Source of the DNA: Methyloversatilis universalis EHg5
Lineage (GTDB): Bacteria; Pseudomonadota; Gammaproteobacteria; Burkholderiales; Rhodocyclaceae
Direction: 5' to 3'
NCBI RefSeq assembly: GCF_000378945.1
Contig: NZ_KB900539.1
Span: 3,174,122-3,238,121 of the forward strand
DNA length: 64,000 bases
This document shows positions 60,405 to 64,000 of this stretch, one piece after another. The notes below the pieces were generated by a model. The model saw only the letters and a program-made list of their open reading frames with translations, did no database searches and had not been told where the DNA came from. The position numbers were made by a program, and so were the translations under genes. Numbering within the stretch: position 1 is the first letter of the stretch; every line of letters begins with the position of its first letter.

Positions 60405-60590
60405 TCGACGCGGGCGATCCCTGCGATCGGCGTAGCCATGGCAGCTACCCGCTGCCGCTTCAGAGCTGTCGACACTTGCATCACCCATGCGCAGACGGAC
60501 AGGCGCCACGGACGAGCATCTCCTCGCCCGGCACGCTGACGACCCCGGGCGGGCTCCATGCCCCGGCCGGGTTGTGCATCGGCGGTGCAT

Positions 60591-60611
60591 TTGATCGAGC
60601 AGCTCGATCAA
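60591..60611. promoter_or_regulatory. Perfect palindrome before the aceE ribosome site
   Basis: TTGATCGAGC (60591-60600) and GCTCGATCAA (60602-60611) form a perfect 10-bp dyad around one central base. AAAAAAGAGGAG follows, so the dyad touches the ribosome-binding region of aceE. It could be an operator for a regulator of pyruvate dehydrogenase or an RNA hairpin that limits translation. It does not match the PdhR box. Confidence 0.7.
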
Positions 60612-60630
60612 AAAAGAGGAGAAACCCTGG

Positions 60631-63306
60631 ATGTCTGCACTACCCAATCCCCTGCTCGCTTCCGACCCGGACGGCGTCGAAACCCAGGAATGGCTCGACG
60701 CGCTGGAAGGCGTGATCGAACACGCCGGTGAGCAGCGTGCGCACTACCTGATCGAGCGGCTGACCGAACTGGCGCGCCGCGCCGGCATCAACATTCCGTA
60801 CTCGGCCACCACCGCCTACGTGAACACCATTCCGGTCGGCAAGCAGGCGCCGGCGCCCGGTGATTACGAGATCGAGCACCGCATCCGCAGCTACATCCGC
60901 TGGAATGCGATGGCCATGGTGCTGCGCGCGAACAAGGACACCAATGTCGGCGGCCACATCGCCAGCTTCGCGTCCAGCGCCACGCTGTACGACGTGGGCT
61001 TCAACTGGTTCTGGCATGCGCCCAGCCCGACCCACGGCGGCGACCTGATCTTCTTCCAGGGCCACTCCGCGCCCGGCATCTACGCCCGCGCCTTCATGCT
61101 GGACCGCCTGAACGAGGCGCAGCTCGACAGCTTCCGGCAGGAAGTCGGCGGCAAGGGCCTTTCAAGCTATCCGCACCCGTGGCTGATGCCGGATTTCTGG
61201 CAGTTCCCGACCGTATCGATGGGCCTGGGCCCGCTGCAGGCCATCTACCAGGCCCGCTTCATGAAATACCTGCAGGACCGCGGCATCGCCAACACCGAAG
61301 GCCGCAAGGTGTGGTGCTTCATCGGCGACGGCGAAACCGACGAGCCGGAAACGCTGGGCGAGATCGCGATGGCCGCCCGCGAAAAGCTCGACAACCTCAT
61401 CTTCGTCGTGAACTGCAATCTGCAGCGCCTGGACGGCCCGGTGCGCGGCAACGGCAAGATCATCCAGGAACTGGAAGGCGACTTCCGCGGCGCCGGCTGG
61501 AACGTGATCAAGCTCTTGTGGGGCAGTTACTGGGACCCGCTGCTGGCGCAGGACAAGACCGGGCTGCTGGCGCAGCGCATGATGGAAGTGGTCGACGGCG
61601 AATACCAGACCATGAAGTCGCGTGACGGCGCCTATGTGCGCGAGCACTTCTTCGGCAAGTATCCGGAACTGGCGGCCATGGTCGCCAACTGGAGCAATGA
61701 CGACATCTTCCGTCTGAACCGCGGCGGACATGATCCGCACAAGGTATTTGCGGCCTACCACTCGGCGGTGAACCACACCGGCCAGCCCACCGTCATCCTG
61801 GCCAAGACCATCAAGGGCTATGGCATGGGCGGCTCGGGCGAGGCGCAGAACATTTCGCACCAGCAGAAGAAGGTCGATCTGGAATCGCTGCGTGAATTCC
61901 GCGACCGATTCGACCTGCCGATCAAGGACAGCGAACTGGAATCGCTGCCCTATCTGAAGTTCGACGAGAACTCGAAGGAAGTGGCCTATATGCGCGAGCG
62001 CCGGATGGCGCTCGGCGGCTACCTGCCGCAGCGCCGGATGAAGGCCGATCCGCTCGAAGTACCGCCGCTGTCCGCCTTCGACGCGCTGCTGAAGGCCTCA
62101 GGCGACGGCCGCGAACTGTCCACCACAATGGCCTTCGTGCGCATCATGAACATCCTGCTGCGCGACCCGCACATCGGCAAGCGGGTGGTGCCCATCGTGC
62201 CGGACGAATCGCGCACCTTCGGCATGGAAGGCATGTTCCGCCAGATCGGCATCTGGAACCAGGAAGGCCAGAAGTACGTGCCGCAGGACGCCGACCAGCT
62301 CATGTTCTACAAGGAGTCGAAGACCGGCCAGATCCTGCAGGAAGGCATCAACGAAGCCGGCGCGATGAGCGACTGGATCGCCGCTGCCACCGCCTACTCG
62401 GTGCACGGCGTGGCGACGATACCGATCTACATCTTCTATTCGATGTTCGGCTTCCAGCGCATCGGTGACCTGGCCTGGGCGGCCGGCGACCAGCGCGCCC
62501 GCGGCTTCCTGGTCGGCGGCACCGCCGGTCGCACCACGCTGAATGGCGAAGGCCTGCAGCACGAGGACGGTCATTCCCACCTGTGGTCAGGCATGGTGCC
62601 GAACTGCATCAGCTATGACCCGACCTTCTCGTACGAAGTGGCGGTCATCGTGCAGGACGGCCTGCGCCGCATGATGGCCAACCAAGAAGACATCTACTAC
62701 TACCTGACTGTGATGAACGAGAACTACGAGCACCCGGCCATGCCGGACGGTGCCGAAGCCGACATCCTGAAGGGCATGTATCTGTTCCGCCGCGGCGCCG
62801 CTTCGAACGGCCCGCGCGCCCAGCTGCTGGGCAGCGGCACCATCTTCCGCGAAGTGATCGCCGCCGCCGAACTGCTGAAGGCCGACTGGGGCGTGGAATC
62901 GGATCTGTGGGCCTGCCCGAGCTTCACCGAACTGGCCCGCAACGGCGCCGACTGCACACGCTGGAACCTGCTGCACCCGGCCGACACGCCGCGGCTGTCG
63001 CATGTCGAACAGCAGCTGCGCGATACGCGCGGGCCGGTGATCGCGGCGACCGACTACGTGCGCCTGTTCGCCGAACAGATCCGCGCCTGGGTGCCGCGTC
63101 AGTACGTGGTGCTGGGCACCGACGGCTTCGGCCGCTCGGACACGCGCGAGGCGCTGCGCTCGCATTTCGAGGTGGACCGACACTGGGTGACGGTGGCCGC
63201 GCTGAAGGCGCTGGCCGACGACGGTGCGCTGGACCGCGCGAAGGTGGCGGAAGCCATCGCGCGCTACGGTCTGGACGTGACCAAGCCGAACCCGCTGTAC
63301 GTCTGA
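60631..63306 (+). CDS. aceE: Pyruvate dehydrogenase E1 component, homodimeric
   Basis: 891 residues, full length. Thiamine diphosphate motif GDGETDEPET with Asn downstream (FVVNCN). Family blocks include HIASFASSATLYDVGFNWFW, RRGAASNGPRAQLLGSGTIF and GTDGFGRSDTREALRSHF. It decarboxylates pyruvate and passes the acetyl unit to AceF. Its place right after the diol and lactate genes links pyruvate to acetyl-CoA. Confidence 0.97.
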   Translation: MSALPNPLLASDPDGVETQEWLDALEGVIEHAGEQRAHYLIERLTELARRAGINIPYSATTAYVNTIPVGKQAPAPGDYEIEHRIRSYIRWNAMAMVLRANKDTNVGGHIASFASSATLYDVGFNWFWHAPSPTHGGDLIFFQGHSAPGIYARAFMLDRLNEAQLDSFRQEVGGKGLSSYPHPWLMPDFWQFPTVSMGLGPLQAIYQARFMKYLQDRGIANTEGRKVWCFIGDGETDEPETLGEIAMAAREKLDNLIFVVNCNLQRLDGPVRGNGKIIQELEGDFRGAGWNVIKLLWGSYWDPLLAQDKTGLLAQRMMEVVDGEYQTMKSRDGAYVREHFFGKYPELAAMVANWSNDDIFRLNRGGHDPHKVFAAYHSAVNHTGQPTVILAKTIKGYGMGGSGEAQNISHQQKKVDLESLREFRDRFDLPIKDSELESLPYLKFDENSKEVAYMRERRMALGGYLPQRRMKADPLEVPPLSAFDALLKASGDGRELSTTMAFVRIMNILLRDPHIGKRVVPIVPDESRTFGMEGMFRQIGIWNQEGQKYVPQDADQLMFYKESKTGQILQEGINEAGAMSDWIAAATAYSVHGVATIPIYIFYSMFGFQRIGDLAWAAGDQRARGFLVGGTAGRTTLNGEGLQHEDGHSHLWSGMVPNCISYDPTFSYEVAVIVQDGLRRMMANQEDIYYYLTVMNENYEHPAMPDGAEADILKGMYLFRRGAASNGPRAQLLGSGTIFREVIAAAELLKADWGVESDLWACPSFTELARNGADCTRWNLLHPADTPRLSHVEQQLRDTRGPVIAATDYVRLFAEQIRAWVPRQYVVLGTDGFGRSDTREALRSHFEVDRHWVTVAALKALADDGALDRAKVAEAIARYGLDVTKPNPLYV

Positions 63307-63504
63307 GCTGTGGCGGGCGCGCCGGGGGAGTGCGCGGAGGGGCCGGATGCACGCGGAGGCAGAACCGTCAGGTTCCGTCCGCGGCAGCCGGAACGCCCTT
63401 CGCACGCCCCGGGCGTGTCAGCCGGAACACATGCACCGGCCGCGTCGCCCGCGGCCGCACACCGCGGGCGCGCGCTGCGCGACCGCACCCGAATGCGAGG
63501 CTTG

Positions 63505-64000
63505 AATGAGCACGATCAATATTGAAGTACCCGACATCGGCGATTTCTCCGATGTCCCCGTCATCGAAGTGATGGTCAAACCCGGCGACCGCGTCGAAGC
63601 CGACGCGCCGCTGGTATCACTCGAATCCGACAAGGCCACGATGGACATTCCGGCGCCGCACGCCGGCGTCATCGGCCAGATCACGGTCAAGGTCGGCGAC
63701 CGCGTGTCGCAGGGCAGCGTGATCGGCACGATGGAGGTGGGCGAGGCGCCCGCCGCTGCCCCCGCCGCCGCGCCAGCGCCCTCACCTGCACCCACTCCGG
63801 CGCCTGTTGCGGCAGCCGTGACCCCGGCTCCGTCAGCGGCTGTCGCCGCCGCACAGGTCGCCGCTCCAGTGGCAGCCGCCGGCGCTGCCCCCGCCGCAAC
63901 AACCCAGTCGGCCCGTGGCGACTACACGCCGGCCGCTGGCGCAGTCGCGCTGCCCAGCGCCGCCGACATCGCGGCCGAACTGGTGGGCGGCAAGAAGGCG
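63505..64000 (+). CDS. aceF: Pyruvate dehydrogenase E2 (dihydrolipoyl acetyltransferase), 5' part
   Basis: 165 residues are visible before the window ends. The lipoyl domain has its modified Lys in LESDKATMDIP near residue 41. A long Ala/Pro linker follows, then a segment ending AELVGGKKA, where the E1/E3-binding domain would begin. An E3 with an N-terminal lipoyl domain is the alternative. The 198-bp gap after aceE holds GC-rich dyads such as CACGCCCCGGGCGTG (63403-63417). Confidence 0.87.

Noticed and set aside
60222-60630. A PdhR box controlling aceE
   Set aside because: No TGGTnnnACCA pattern occurs here; the only match is at 51609-51625 by lutA.

Overview
This is a GC-rich chromosomal window from a Gram-negative bacterium, most likely a betaproteobacterium of the Rhodocyclales (a Methyloversatilis-like organism is my best guess). 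Evidence: the his operon flows into hinT-tatABC, the mlaFEDACB-ibaG-murA-hisGD order, homodimeric AceE, a Neisseria/Burkholderia-type trimeric porin, a PEP-CTERM protein and a PQQ alcohol dehydrogenase cluster. The genus is inference. No rRNA, tRNA, CRISPR array, transposase or prophage gene was seen.

Layout. 1-3.7 kb: end of a TerC-family gene, sucCD and a fumarylacetoacetate-hydrolase-like gene (minus strand). 3.9-8.2 kb: a FimV-like protein, a NIF3-family protein and a DegS-type protease. 8.2-26.8 kb: a long minus-strand block mlaF-E-D-A-C-B, an ABC-2 exporter, ibaG, murA, hisG-hisD, then hisB-H-A-F-I-E, hinT and tatA-B-C. This block is broken at 14.0-17.4 kb, where hisC lies on the opposite strand together with a lipoprotein, a PEP-CTERM protein and a DUF2189 membrane protein.

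26.85-41.4 kb: a tightly packed 12-gene plus-strand operon. It holds a sigma-54 response regulator, an MSHA-like pilus or pseudopilus machine (mshM, L, N, E, G, I, J, K and two pilin-like proteins) and, as last gene, a membrane-bound class III adenylate cyclase. Most junctions are 1-11 nt overlaps. No prepilin peptidase or obvious major pilin is present.

41.8-48.6 kb: a porin with a structured leader, folE, degP, ribD, nrdR and a PilZ protein.

48.7-64 kb: a carbon-oxidation region. lutABC (lactate to pyruvate) is divergent from a FadR-type regulator, with a perfect operator between them. An AcoR-like sigma-54 activator is divergent from an operon with a near-consensus -24/-12 promoter. That operon encodes a Rieske protein, a PQQ alcohol dehydrogenase carrying the lanthanide-type extra Asp, an outer-membrane protein, a DUF1097 protein and an AldA-type aldehyde dehydrogenase; a strong terminator closes it. 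aceE and the start of aceF follow. Together these genes could take a short diol such as 1,2-propanediol through lactaldehyde, lactate and pyruvate to acetyl-CoA. This is the most promising candidate for an undescribed system, with the MSHA-like operon second.
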